Source: Diphasiastrum complanatum
Taxonomy: Eukaryota; Streptophyta; Lycopodiopsida; Lycopodiales; Lycopodiaceae
DNA: 64,000 nucleotides
NCBI GenBank assembly: GCA_029204225.1
Contig: CM055100.1
Span: 11,050,269-11,114,268, forward strand
Direction: 5' to 3'
In this document: positions 54,844 to 64,000 of the stretch, piece by piece
How the letters are laid out: the number at the start of each line of letters is the position of its first letter
Position numbering within the stretch: the stretch's first letter is position 1
Position numbers and translations under genes: made by a program
The notes under the pieces: generated by a model
Seen by the model: the letters and a program-made list of their open reading frames with translations, nothing else
Told to the model about the DNA's origin: nothing
Databases searched by the model: none

Positions 54844-57654
54844 ATGCCACATCACCATCCTCTTCTTCCATCCTTTGTTACCATAAACCCCTTACCTTCT
54901 AATTTTTACTCTTACACTTTCAAATTTTCCTTTGTGTTTACTTGCGATCCATTTTCCTCTTCTACGATTGCGATTCTTACACACAACCATCCGACAAATA
55001 TGGATACGAGTTCAAGCAGCGCCATATCATGGAAGGTTCGCGCCTCTATTCGGCTGGCGTCGATTCAGTCCTTGTTGGACCATTGCCGGTTGGGTAACAT
55101 GAAGGTGGACCCCTCTATTGTGCTAACCAACGTCAGTGAAGAATTCGTGAATTCTATTCACGAAGTCATTGATGTTGATTTCAAGGTCAAACTGCGCAAC
55201 ACCGCCTACTTGATCAACGAAAGAATTTTCTCTACAGCCCTTGGATTACCGACTGATGGAGTCTGTAATTCAACTTCCAAGGATGCTGTGGAGGAAACAA
55301 AATACTTCCTAGCAAACTGCTATGTCCCCAGCAAGGGATACAAAATCTCGATGACGAAGGACACTCAGCTGAAGCTGTTTTGTAAGTATGCCAATCAAGT
55401 CCTGTTCATCACTGATGCTGATGCAACTATTTCAGTACAGAACTTTGGCTACTTACTGGATGCGCTTGAGGGAAATCCCGTCTGTTTCACCCTGATTGCC
55501 TTCAAAACTTTTCTGAGGTGGGTCAAGCACAGAAAATTCACAGTAGTCGGAGCTCATATCTCTCGACTCTGTGAATATCTTGGAATTCTAACGGAAGCCG
55601 AGCAGAATAGCTTAGTCGGCAGACTGGTTCTGACAACAAAGGTGGATTTCTCAAGCCTTCTGCAGTCAGCTACTCCAAGTATTGCAGCAACAGCCATGGA
55701 AATCACAGAGGAAGCAACTCAAAAGGAGCCTAGCACTGGCTCAGAACCAGTAAGATATGAAGCTTCACAAACTGAGCCTATGCAGGACGACAGTGCTGCA
55801 CAAGCTCATTCGCAGGAGAGTCCGAGCCCACCATCTCTCGAAATTATTACAGAACCGGGGCAGGACAGAAGCAAAGCTGCGGATGAAGACATCACCGAAT
55901 CAGAAGAAGACCCTAATGCATTTCAGAATCAAGGGTTGGGTGATCTTTCTGAGGGGGCCAGACAAATCATACAAGAAGTTCGAAGGTATGATATGAATAT
56001 CCAACGAGGAATGATGCAATTATTCAAAACATCAGATGAGATGAAAGAGAAAATCGACGAGTCGAAGACTCTAATCGAAACGCTCGAAGCAGACAACGCA
56101 AAGTTGCTTGAGCGAAATCAATCATTGGGTCGACAAGTTCAACAGTTGACCCACGAAAATGATTCTTTGAAAGCGACAAACAAGGCGATTGATGCCAAAA
56201 CTGCAGAAGTGCAGAAATTCTTTCATGCTTTGCAGATGGAGCATGAGAAGGTCAAATCTGCTAATGAAAAGTTGCAGATATCACTTCAAGAATCTGCCCT
56301 GAAGAAAATAAAGGTAGAAACTGCCTTACAACTATGCAGCACTTCGGGCACTGCACAAGTTGATCCTATGAAGCTGAATACACTTCAGGATCAGATGCTC
56401 GAAAATTTTCGCATCAATTTTTTGCAACCCCTGGAAGACGACAAAGCTCTACTCGAAGAGGAGTTAGCAGAGCTGAAGGAGTTGTCGGCAATCGGAGGTT
56501 GTACCGGCCCAGATGCACATACCGAATATACAAAGGCTCTGGACACAATCGAACAGCTGTCAACCGAACTTAAATCTGTAACAGCTTGTTCGGGAGTTGC
56601 TGATCATTTGGAGTATGCACAGGCATTAGTGCAAATATCAGACCTGCAAAAAGAAGTAACAACTTTCAAGCAGCAGCTCGATGATCAGAACTTCGCGATT
56701 ACACTTCATTCGCATGAAACGACAGAAGTACCACCAAAGGCAAAGCGCACAAAAAGAAATCAGTCGAAGGTATGTGCTGAACGTTTCAAAGTTTTTTCAA
56801 AGAAATTTTGGAAATGGACGCCTCATCACCTTAACGTCGAATTGCAATGGCATGTCGATTATTTGATGCTACCAGGCACAGTAGGCATTGCCTTCGACGA
56901 TTGGAAAATTGAGTGGGAAAAGGACGAATTTCTCTGGTTATGGGACCAGTTAGACATAGAGCAGAAAGGATGCTTATGCTGGGCAATCCTACAGGGCAAG
57001 TTTAAAGTCTGTCCATTCGGGTCAGTCGAATTGTATATAGGATCAACCTGTATGTATGCTTTAGAATATATTCGAATCAAAGAACTACAATTTTTGGAGG
57101 TCGACGATCGAAAACGACAATTTTGGAGACGACACTGTCAATTCGAACTGTACAAACCAACGGAGCGTGCGGACATAGCAGCATTCGACAATGCGGGTTT
57201 GCTGATCAATATAAATATGGCGTATCCTGAACTATATGAGATCTACATTGACTGGGAGCGCAATTTTGCTGAATATTTTGCAGAAATCAAACACAGTCTG
57301 CAGGATCGAACGAAGTCCCGTGCTTATAAATTATTTTGTACATATTCTTATCGACAGTTCGGCACATTTGCAGCAAAGACCTTATCTTTTGTACAAAATT
57401 TGTATATTAAGTGTAATTATTTACAGCATTCAGCACGATTTTTTCGAGAGATCAGATTAAGGAACGATTCGGAGGAAGATGTCAAATTAGTACAAGAATT
57501 ATTTGATGGCACTCTTCTTCCGATACATTTAGAAGAATTCGGAAATCTTGCTATTGGCAGATACTCTCGTTCTCGAGAAAAACTATTGTTACTCGAATGT
57601 CAAAGGGATTTAGACCTCGCTCAGCAATTATATGACGAGATGTATCAAGACTAA
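54844..57654 (+). CDS. Large uncharacterised ORF between pol and 3' LTR of G2 (936 aa; 884 from second ATG)
   Basis: Unbroken in an element whose gag-pol has three lesions. The likely start is ATG 55000 (MDTSSSSAISWKVRASIRL); the stretch before it is pyrimidine-rich and may be untranslated. An N-terminal domain of about 230 residues includes NERIFSTALGLPTDG, resembling the ...LGLP.DG segment of Athila-type ORFs and putative plant transposon proteins. A disordered Glu/Pro/Ser region follows (about 285-375), then a long coiled coil (about 384-500, with leucine heptads in KTLIETLEADNAKLLERNQS) and a second helical stretch (530-650). A basic nuclear-signal-like KAKRTKRNQSK and an aromatic C-terminal domain of about 290 residues (KFWKWTPHHLNVELQWHVDY) end it. 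I see no membrane segment or signal peptide, so the position is env-like but the protein is not. Function unknown. Confidence 0.85.
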   Translation: MPHHHPLLPSFVTINPLPSNFYSYTFKFSFVFTCDPFSSSTIAILTHNHPTNMDTSSSSAISWKVRASIRLASIQSLLDHCRLGNMKVDPSIVLTNVSEEFVNSIHEVIDVDFKVKLRNTAYLINERIFSTALGLPTDGVCNSTSKDAVEETKYFLANCYVPSKGYKISMTKDTQLKLFCKYANQVLFITDADATISVQNFGYLLDALEGNPVCFTLIAFKTFLRWVKHRKFTVVGAHISRLCEYLGILTEAEQNSLVGRLVLTTKVDFSSLLQSATPSIAATAMEITEEATQKEPSTGSEPVRYEASQTEPMQDDSAAQAHSQESPSPPSLEIITEPGQDRSKAADEDITESEEDPNAFQNQGLGDLSEGARQIIQEVRRYDMNIQRGMMQLFKTSDEMKEKIDESKTLIETLEADNAKLLERNQSLGRQVQQLTHENDSLKATNKAIDAKTAEVQKFFHALQMEHEKVKSANEKLQISLQESALKKIKVETALQLCSTSGTAQVDPMKLNTLQDQMLENFRINFLQPLEDDKALLEEELAELKELSAIGGCTGPDAHTEYTKALDTIEQLSTELKSVTACSGVADHLEYAQALVQISDLQKEVTTFKQQLDDQNFAITLHSHETTEVPPKAKRTKRNQSKVCAERFKVFSKKFWKWTPHHLNVELQWHVDYLMLPGTVGIAFDDWKIEWEKDEFLWLWDQLDIEQKGCLCWAILQGKFKVCPFGSVELYIGSTCMYALEYIRIKELQFLEVDDRKRQFWRRHCQFELYKPTERADIAAFDNAGLLININMAYPELYEIYIDWERNFAEYFAEIKHSLQDRTKSRAYKLFCTYSYRQFGTFAAKTLSFVQNLYIKCNYLQHSARFFREIRLRNDSEEDVKLVQELFDGTLLPIHLEEFGNLAIGRYSRSREKLLLLECQRDLDLAQQLYDEMYQD

Positions 57655-57855
57655 AGAGTTCTTTTCCAAATCCTTTACCTATGTGATGCTGTATCTGATG
57701 TTTTCAAATACTTGAAGGCAATAACCATCAATTCGAATAAAGTACCTACTGAAGAAATATCTTTTAAAGACGAATTGATCAACAAACCGAATATATTCTT
57801 TTCTAATCAACGACCAAATCTCAAAAAGAATATTGTTTGTTCACGAGGACGTTTC

Positions 57856-57874
57856 ACATTTGAGGAGGGGGATA
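57856..57874 (+). other. Polypurine tract of G2
   Basis: TTTGAGGAGGGGGATA immediately before the 3' LTR. Confidence 0.88.
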
Positions 57875-59092
57875 TGTGAAGATGTGTATTTATTAAACAA
57901 CAAATATACATCCGAATGAAGCAATATATATTCACATAAGAAGACAAGAGCTGGATACATTTATAATGAAGGGACCTGCCTATATTTTTCGCGACATACT
58001 AAATATCACATATAAAGGACAAGTCCTCAGCAATGAAGCGACATCTACAACAACCCTTAAATAAAGACACTTACATGAAACGACTCGATCCGAATCGACA
58101 ATTCTAACTATAGTAATCTAAACTCAGGGTTAGATACATCTTTGCGGTATAATCTACATACGTGTCAGATATATATTGGTTAACCTTATTCAGTAAAGCG
58201 ACACGCCTCTAATTTATAAAGACGTGATTGTCCGCTCTGAAGATGATAAAGAGAAGACACGATTCAGTCTTACTCACCAGGAGATATAGTTTATGTATTC
58301 GCTGAGAGATAAAAGTTTATGTACTTGTGAGAGATCTTCTGAAGTACTCTAACAATCTTTCTTATATAAATCTATCTCTGGTCAGACAGTTGCATAAGCA
58401 CATTACAGTCTATGCTGTGTATCCGTAAAAGTGTTCTAACGAACTGTCTTAAAACTAACTTATTCGTTCATTCGAATATTTGTTCGACACTCGAATACTT
58501 GTTCGATACCCGAATAATGTTTATCATCAGAAGTCTATCTCAGTCATCGATAGAAAAGTATGTATACAACTGAATTGATAGTCCCTGTCTGAAGAATTGA
58601 GATAAGATATCTGTATTCTGAATATCTCCAAACATATGTTTCTAACATATTCGAAGATTATACAAGAGATTTAACTCTGAGGAGAACACTAGTTGTTGAG
58701 GACTACTGTTTAACTTTTGTTAATCCAAGAATAAGATTAACTTTGATCACTGATGAACGAATACATCGAAATCAATCCGAATTCTTGCCGACACCTTAAT
58801 CAGATAGAGTGGAGTACATTCGTACTATTCTGATAACAATTCTCTTGTAGAACGCCAATTCTTCGATTCGAAAGAGAAGACTGATATTCCAATTTTAAAC
58901 ATTCATTTATCCATTAAGTAATACTGGTTACTTAACCCAAATGTCTGTTTGACAACCAGACTAATTCTCCATTTTATATCATACGAATAAGTCAGAACAA
59001 TATCAACATTATACCATAAAGAAGCTATCCTCTTGGGAATTCGACATTAAATACTACAAAACTATACCAAATACAATTGGTATACCACGACA
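57875..59092 (+). repeat. 3' LTR of G2 (1218 bp)
   Basis: Same length and ends as the 5' LTR with about 11 substitutions, followed by ACCGC. Confidence 0.95.
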
Positions 59093-59189
59093 ACCGCTCC
59101 AACTAACTCATTGACAACTAGTTTTTTCTCCTTGTGTGAATCAGTGCCCATGTGCTCCAATTACGCTCACACACGGAGGTAGCACAGTC
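59093..59189 (-). pseudogene. hAT transposase exon 3, 5' part (dimerisation domain)
   Basis: Encodes SVCERNWSTWALIHTRRKN, the conserved hAT dimerisation core (ERxWSxxxxIHTxxRNRL). Two TAG codons (59118 and 59103) interrupt it. G2 is inserted at the low-coordinate end; the exon resumes at 47614. This domain normally pairs transposase subunits. Confidence 0.88.
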
Positions 59190-59269
59190 CTGTGGTACGT
59201 TCAACGAAATGGTTCAGCACACGTGCACGGGTGGAACGTCAACGAAACACAACAAGGGAAGATGAGATG
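59190..59269 (-). other. hAT intron 2 (80 bp)
   Basis: Minus strand CAA|GTATGC ... TACCACAG|GAC, phase 0. Confidence 0.8.
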
Positions 59270-59625
59270 AGATGCATACTTGTGAAAGGACCCGCAGTGC
59301 AAGACGCTGTATGGATGGATAGGTACTATCCAACATGGTCCACCAGGTAATGGAGAGCTGTCTCCTCTCTGAATCCTGAGCAACCGGGTGACCGAACGTG
59401 CCCATGCCAAAACGAAATGCAACGAGCTCCTCCATGAGCCTGATAGGATCCAAACCTATGTGTGGACCCACCATGTGAATGTACTGAAGCCAATCGGCCT
59501 CGAGTTCCCTATCTACGATCTATGTTAGAGAGGGGAAGAGGGGATGCAGCATGTGTGCAACGTTGTGGATACTCCTGTGGAAGTAGTTCCACCGCGTCTC
59601 CCATATGAACTTCAGCTCTGTCATC
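59270..59625 (-). pseudogene. hAT transposase exon 2
   Basis: Encodes TELKFIWETRWNYFHRSIHN, HMVGPHIGLDP and FGHPVAQDSERRQLSITWW, the segment linking the RNase H-like core to the dimerisation domain in plant hAT proteins. One TAG interrupts it at 59520. Confidence 0.85.
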
Positions 59626-59738
59626 CTACAAGTGAGAGGCATGTGGTTTAGGGCATACAAAAAAACTTAACACTGACAGAAAAACAAACTAGCAACCATT
59701 GAAAAGTTAAAGAACAATTACAACATTGTACCACTTAC
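59626..59738 (-). other. hAT intron 1 (113 bp)
   Basis: Minus strand AG|GTAAGTGG ... CTCACTTGTAG|G, a strong consensus on both sides; splits an Arg codon. Confidence 0.85.
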
Positions 59739-60369
59739 CTCTCTGGCTGCAAGATGGGCAGCTACAAGAACTGTCCAATCCAGTCCATGAGCTCATACAC
59801 CAGTCCAAGTGTCGACCCCTCACTGTCAGCCATGTGGAGCACAATGTAGAGTGGTCGAAGCAATCCTGACAATGTCTGTGCATCCCTCCAGAACTGGTCT
59901 CCCCTCACCGTGGAAGAAAAGTGCTCTCCATCCTCAGTGCGCGAAAACGTACTGGCACCCCAAAGATCACTGGCAACCATCTGTAGAAGCTGGGCCCTGC
60001 ACCTGATCAAATGGTCGATGACCACCAAGTCGAATGCAAAGCGTGTGGGGGATGGCTTATGGAGGTCCAGATGGCTGAACACCCGGAACATGGCAAGAAC
60101 ATGTCTCTTTTTGGTGACAAAAGTCACCAGGAAGAGGGCCTCCCGGACGATGGCTCTGACCCAGGGAAGTGCTCCAATGTCCCCCATCAGAAGGTCTATG
60201 TCGTGCGCTGCACAAGGGGTATGAACAATATGAGAGAACTCGGCCTCTAGCAGTGTACCCATCTGAATGCAGTTCGTGGCATTGTCCGTCACCACCGTGA
60301 TGACATGCTGTGGGCCTATGGCTAGGATGGAAGACCTGATGACATCAAACATGAACTCTGCATATATGA

Positions 60370-60438
<69 letters not shown>

Positions 60439-61630
60439 CCCCCCTGCTGCAATCCACTGCCCTCAAAAACTGTGTGCCCATGTAGTTGGAGACTAGTATG
60501 TTGAGGATCGGCCTCCTCCTGACATCAGTCCAGCTATCGGACATGATGCTGCAACCGTAAGTGGCCCAGTGCCGACGTAGAGGCTCCATCTCTCTAGACA
60601 AGGAATCAACCCTATCCCTCAACATGTGTGTGCGAACAACCTCCGAACTAGGGACTCTCCAACTAGGGCTAATAGACTGTGCAAGGCGGAAGGCCCTTCT
60701 GAAGGGCTCAGAGTTGATGATGGCAAAGGGCAGGTTTAGCTCGTAAATCAGACTGGCCACGGCCTGTGTGGCCTCTCTGTCCATGTGCGGCTGATGCGCG
60801 TCACGAATGGTCTGCTACACAAGGGCTCTCCTTGGTGGGCGACGGGTGGTGGACCTCCAGCATGGTGCACCAACCGTGACGAGAATGGACGATGACGCGA
60901 TAGGTTGGGCACTGGTGGATGCATCGGCTGTAGACGTGGAATGGGGAGAGTGGGATGCACTGGCAGAAATGGGTGCAGCAGCATAGGTGGGGTGCACTGG
61001 TGAAGGGGCAACATTTGGCATGGGGTACGAAAACTGCTGGCTGAGGAGGTCATCCGGATGGGAAGGGAAGGAAGAAGGGATCTCTTCCACATCCTCGAAG
61101 GCCCCAGTAGTAGCATCCTGGGCCTGCTCTGGTGGCAAAGAGTCCATGAGAAAGTCGTAGACTGGGGGAGTGCGAGCAACAATGGGTGGTGGTCGAACCG
61201 CAGTGGCAACTGGCGGACGCGATGGGACGGGATCCACCGGAATCTGAGCAGATGGGGGTGCGTGAGGGAAAACGATCTGAGGGGCATGAGGGGCAAAGGG
61301 ACTGGAGGAGGATGCACTTCCTCTCCTCGTGCGTGCCAGTCAAGCAGGTAGCAACTCTAGGTCAGCCACATAAGGAGCGGTGCAAAATCGGAGAATGCCC
61401 TCCAAAATGGTGTTCTCCCCTGCCATGAGCCGCGGCCCGTAGGTGTCTAATAGTCGTTGCCTATCGGGGACGGTCATGCTTCCACAAGGGGCAACATTCA
61501 AGGTGGCACCAATTTTGGCATGTGCACCGAGCAGATGGCCTTTAAGGCAAGTAAGGGATGCAACAAACTCGACGAGACATAAAAATTCTCGTTGAGAGTT
61601 GGAGGAGTTGTCTCCCCATTTTTAATGAAT
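59739..61630 (-). pseudogene. hAT transposase exon 1 (BED finger, linker, DUF659 core)
   Basis: One minus-strand frame from about 61630 to 59739. A BED-type zinc finger remnant (FLCLVEF, LKGHLLGAHAKIG, NVAPC) lies at 61600-61490. A Pro/Ser/Ala-rich linker follows, then the DUF659 core of hAT transposases (SDSWTDVRRRPILNILVSNY, VVTDNATNC, TPCAAHDIDLLMGDIG). Stops: TGA 61340, TAG 60815 and TAG 59762. A long (TC)n tract (60370-60436) is read in frame as an Arg-Glu repeat between AVDCSRGG and VIYAEFMFD. hAT transposases excise and reinsert DNA elements in the nucleus. Upstream of 61630 a TAA closes the frame, so the first exon or start is not visible. Confidence 0.88.
60370..60444. repeat. (TC)n microsatellite plus C9 inside the hAT exon
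   Basis: About 33 TC units followed by nine C. It keeps the transposase frame and adds about 22 Glu/Arg residues. Confidence 0.97.
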
Positions 61631-61639
61631 CAAAGCCCA

Positions 61640-62830
61640 ATAGGAAGGTGACATTCATCCATTGATTTCCATAAGTCAACATGTACAAATTAACAAGTAC
61701 TGAGGTTTATAATAAGATTGTTTCTTAACTTGAACTTAAGTGGAGACTTACAACAACCTGATGAAAATTAATGGCATAAATTTGGATGGAATTGTCATCA
61801 ATAATGTTTGGCAGTCATCTTGTATTTTGGCAGCCATAGGGGCTAAGTTAGAATGGAACCACAAGATGGCCAATCATTTGAAAAATATGTGCACGATGTA
61901 CATGTTTGAGAGGACAACCTCGCCAACAACCTGTGGGAGCAGACAGGACGAGGAACGGACAGACGGCCTATAGTGATTGAAACAGTTTTGCATAAGTAAT
62001 TAGTAAGCTATTGAAGTTCATCCAGGGGGAAACTGATCACATCATATAAGACATAGTACTGTGCAGGCCTGTGCTGATAGAGATAACAATACTTCTTGTA
62101 GGATGGTCAGTCCTGTGGTTCCTTGTAGTGAATGGCATAGTTCTGTTGACCATTCACTCTTCCGGTGTCCATTCACCCTAAATCTATCTCATCACATAGG
62201 CCATGGTACTGTGTACAATGCATTAATGGTCCAAGAACACAGTCCACAGGTTCATGATCCTGATATGAACCCAAGGGATCGAGCTTGGCTCCATTCAGGT
62301 ATTGTTCGGTCAAAATGGCCCTTCAATTGGAGAGAAACACATTTTGGTCAAGCAAAATGGACTAGTTTTGTAGCTTTCTGTCTGACGGTCCCATTTTTTC
62401 AAACGGGATCCGTTTCAGGTGCCGTCTATTTCGGCTAGTGTACAACCTCGATAGGAACCTGTGGGAACAGACAGGACGAGAAAACGACCGACGGTCAGCC
62501 CGCAACGTCCGTCCAAAGTTCAATGTTAAACAGGGCTCCCGGGACTTTGTCCGGTCGGGACCTGAAAACTGGAAAATGTTTCGGAGCCCCCGTGTTGGTA
62601 CACAAAATTTCGACCGCTTATTGTAGCGTGTTGCAGTAGTGCCATACGTAGTAAATAAGCTGTTGAAGTTCATCCGGGGAGAAACCGATCTCATCAACCA
62701 AGACACATTAGTGTGTAGGTCTTGTGGTTTTCTATAGTGAATGACACAGTTTTGCATAGATAACTAGTAAGTTGTTGAAATTGATCTCATCATATAAGAC
62801 AATAGTAGTGTGTAGGTCTTCTGGTTTCCT
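61640..62830. repeat. Diverged segmental duplication
   Basis: A block at about 61910-62077 (CAACCTGTGGGAGCAGACAGG, then CAGTTTTGCATAAGTAATTAGTAAG and GAAACTGATC) recurs at about 62445-62700 and partly again at 62745-62815. No coding domain. The middle, 62100-62440, is anonymous; a short inverted pair CAAACGGGATCCGTTT lies at 62400-62415. Confidence 0.6.
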
Positions 62831-62837
62831 GTCTTGA

Positions 62838-63068
62838 GAGCTTGTCACTCTTCAGGTGAACATTGATTTCCCCCAGAGACTTCTGGTCCTGAGAGCTTGT
62901 CACTCTTCTGGTGAGTGTTCACCTCTCCCAAATCATCTGGTGAGCATTCATTTCCCCCAGAGACTTCAGGTCCTGAGAGCTTGTCACTCTTTTGGTGAGC
63001 GTTCAGCTCTCCCAAATCCTTCTGGTGAGCGTTCACCTCTCCCAAATCCTCTAGTGAGCATTCACTTC
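62838..63068. repeat. ~81-bp tandem repeat, open in one minus frame
   Basis: About two and a half units around CTGAGAGCTTGTCACTC and GGTGAGCGTTCACCTCTCCC. The minus frame 63045-62845 reads a repeated peptide containing SDKLSGPEVSGGN and LGEVN.HQK. Flanked by unrelated sequence; no domain known. Confidence 0.75.
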
Positions 63069-63470
63069 TTTGAGACAGTCACCGATGCACCCTAACCCCC
63101 AAATCCGTAATATGTTTGCCATAAAAACCATCATCTTCACTCAAAACCACTTTCAGATCTTTCTTTGTCGCTTTTTTGGAGCTTAGTTCCCAATGAAGGT
63201 TCATAATAATTTATGAACTGCTCATTACTCGTCGTTGTTTGGCAATATCTCAGTTATGGGAGGCATGGGCAGTGGTTAGGTCTGTTGCAAAAATTTTTGC
63301 AAATTTTTTTGGTACCATTTTTCCTATTTTTTAATAAGAGGGGGCAAGTGGGTGTCAGACACCCTCTGATAATTAATTCCAGGGAAAAGACAGGGGCCAT
63401 AAATTGCTTTTATTTTGTCCGGACGTGGACGCAGACGCGGACGTGCATCCGCGTCCACTGTCTACTTTCT
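63069..63470. other. Unassigned sequence
   Basis: About 400 bp. Contains a single GGTACCATTTTT (63311), a word also found in the 44218-44314 array, and GC-rich GGACGTGGACGCAGACGCGG just before the microsatellite. No gene seen. Confidence 0.4.
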
Positions 63471-63473
63471 TAG

Positions 63474-63506
<33 letters not shown>

Positions 63507-63549
63507 CATACATACATACATATGCACATACACACACACACACACAGAT
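63471..63549. repeat. TA / CA microsatellite
   Basis: TA block followed by CATA and CA blocks, leading into the dispersed repeat. Confidence 0.95.
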
Positions 63550-63766
63550 GTATATATGTAAGGAATTTTGCCTTGTGTGAAAAAAATTTCCAGTCTGATT
63601 TGTTTCACATGGAAAACCATCATGGTTTTTTCGTTTCCAAAATTTGTATTGCGTGGTAGTGCCACACAGTAAGGGAATTTTGCCATGGATGAGATGTTGA
63701 TTCATAAAATCAACATTGGGCTATTGTTTTATCTTATCCCAATGATTGATCTCTTGCAATAATAGA

Positions 63767-63768
<2 letters not shown>
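63550..63768 (+). repeat. Dispersed ~220-bp repeat, copy 2, between microsatellites
   Basis: Matches 43883-44104 with few differences and the same microsatellite types on each side. Confidence 0.9.
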
Positions 63769-63835
<67 letters not shown>

Positions 63836-63854
63836 ATATGTATATATATGTATA

Positions 63855-63886
<32 letters not shown>

Positions 63887-64000
63887 CTCTGTGTGTGTGT
63901 GTCTATATATCTATATGTATATATGTATATATGTATGTATGTATCTATATACTTATATATGTATGTATGTATATATATATGTATATATATATATATATAT
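63769..64000. repeat. TA / TG compound microsatellite, to window end
   Basis: TA, GTAT and TG blocks; continues past the window. Confidence 0.95.

Larger units (their letters stand above)
47620..59092 (+). mobile_element. Ty3/gypsy element G2 (Athila/Tat-like) with an extra 3' ORF
   Basis: 11.47 kb with 1218-bp LTRs, tRNA-Asp-type primer site, gag-pol without chromodomain, a large ORF between pol and the 3' LTR, polypurine tract and ACCGC duplication. LTRs differ at about 11 positions by eye (about 99 percent identity), mostly transitions. Lesions: TGA at 49745, one extra T in a T-run at 52206-52211 and TGA at 54153. Inserted into exon 3 of the hAT gene on the opposite strand. The element is unusually rich in TTCGA/TCGA words. 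Confidence 0.95.

Noticed and set aside
54844-54999. Signal peptide at the start of the G2 extra ORF
   Set aside because: The stretch has scattered aromatics and His/Pro rather than a clean hydrophobic core, and a better start lies at 55000.
59217-59226. CACACGTGCA near 59217 as another copy of the shared palindrome
   Set aside because: Lies within hAT intron 2 and matches only the common CACGTG core.
61186-61428. Plus-strand ORFs antisense to the hAT exon
   Set aside because: Shadows of the GC-rich linker coding region on the minus strand.
62400-62415. CAAACGGGATCCGTTT as a transposon terminal repeat
   Set aside because: A single short palindrome with no partner and no flanking duplication.

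Overview
Eukaryotic, almost certainly land-plant, DNA from a repeat-saturated region. The evidence is nested Ty1/copia and Ty3/gypsy LTR retrotransposons with tRNA-Met(i) and tRNA-Asp type primer sites, a spliced hAT transposase gene whose decay looks like CAG-to-TAG change (expected from plant CHG methylation), and long GA, TA and CA microsatellites. I cannot name the species. The abundance of old nested copies suggests a large genome (fern- or gymnosperm-like), but that is a guess. I see no tRNA, rRNA, CRISPR or bacterial-type operon.

Layout. 1-751: decayed minus-strand gag. 752-3092: 5' half of copia element A1 (LTR, primer site, leader, truncated gag). 3093-5336: 5' end of a minus-strand gypsy element (G1). 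5337-14620: decayed copia element B, split by a non-autonomous LTR element N (8808-12487, target duplication AAGAA). 14621-15532: remnants. 15533-26538: deleted copia element D, whose left LTR is split by element C (16186-21831, target duplication CTGTC), which has no recognisable coding region and non-canonical AG...CT LTR ends. 26539-34063: old LTR and leader remnants, GA microsatellites, a 110-bp repeat and long featureless stretches. 34064-40694: gypsy LTR fragment split by a full-length, apparently intact copia element A2 (34191-40621, target duplication TTAGG, 1317-residue gag-pol). 40695-42360: scrambled copia debris. 42602-43037: two exon-like blocks that may be a host gene remnant. 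43440-44352: microsatellites and a GGTACC hairpin array. 44467-45245: 87-bp tandem repeat and a small charged ORF. 45796-61640 (minus): a four-exon hAT transposase gene, split in exon 3 by a gypsy element G2 (47620-59092, target duplication ACCGC). 61640-64000: degenerate duplications, tandem repeats and microsatellites.

How it fits together. Nearly all coding capacity belongs to transposons. Only A2 looks able to supply a full set of retrotransposition proteins. G2 has three lesions in gag-pol but an unbroken large ORF between pol and the 3' LTR. C and N carry no usable pol and would depend on enzymes from other elements. Three observations cut across families: a 14-bp CACGTG-centred palindrome (TTCACACGTGTGAA or close variants) in or near several unrelated LTRs, LTRs that begin AGTTARAA rather than TG, and an almost all-amber set of stop codons in the hAT gene.
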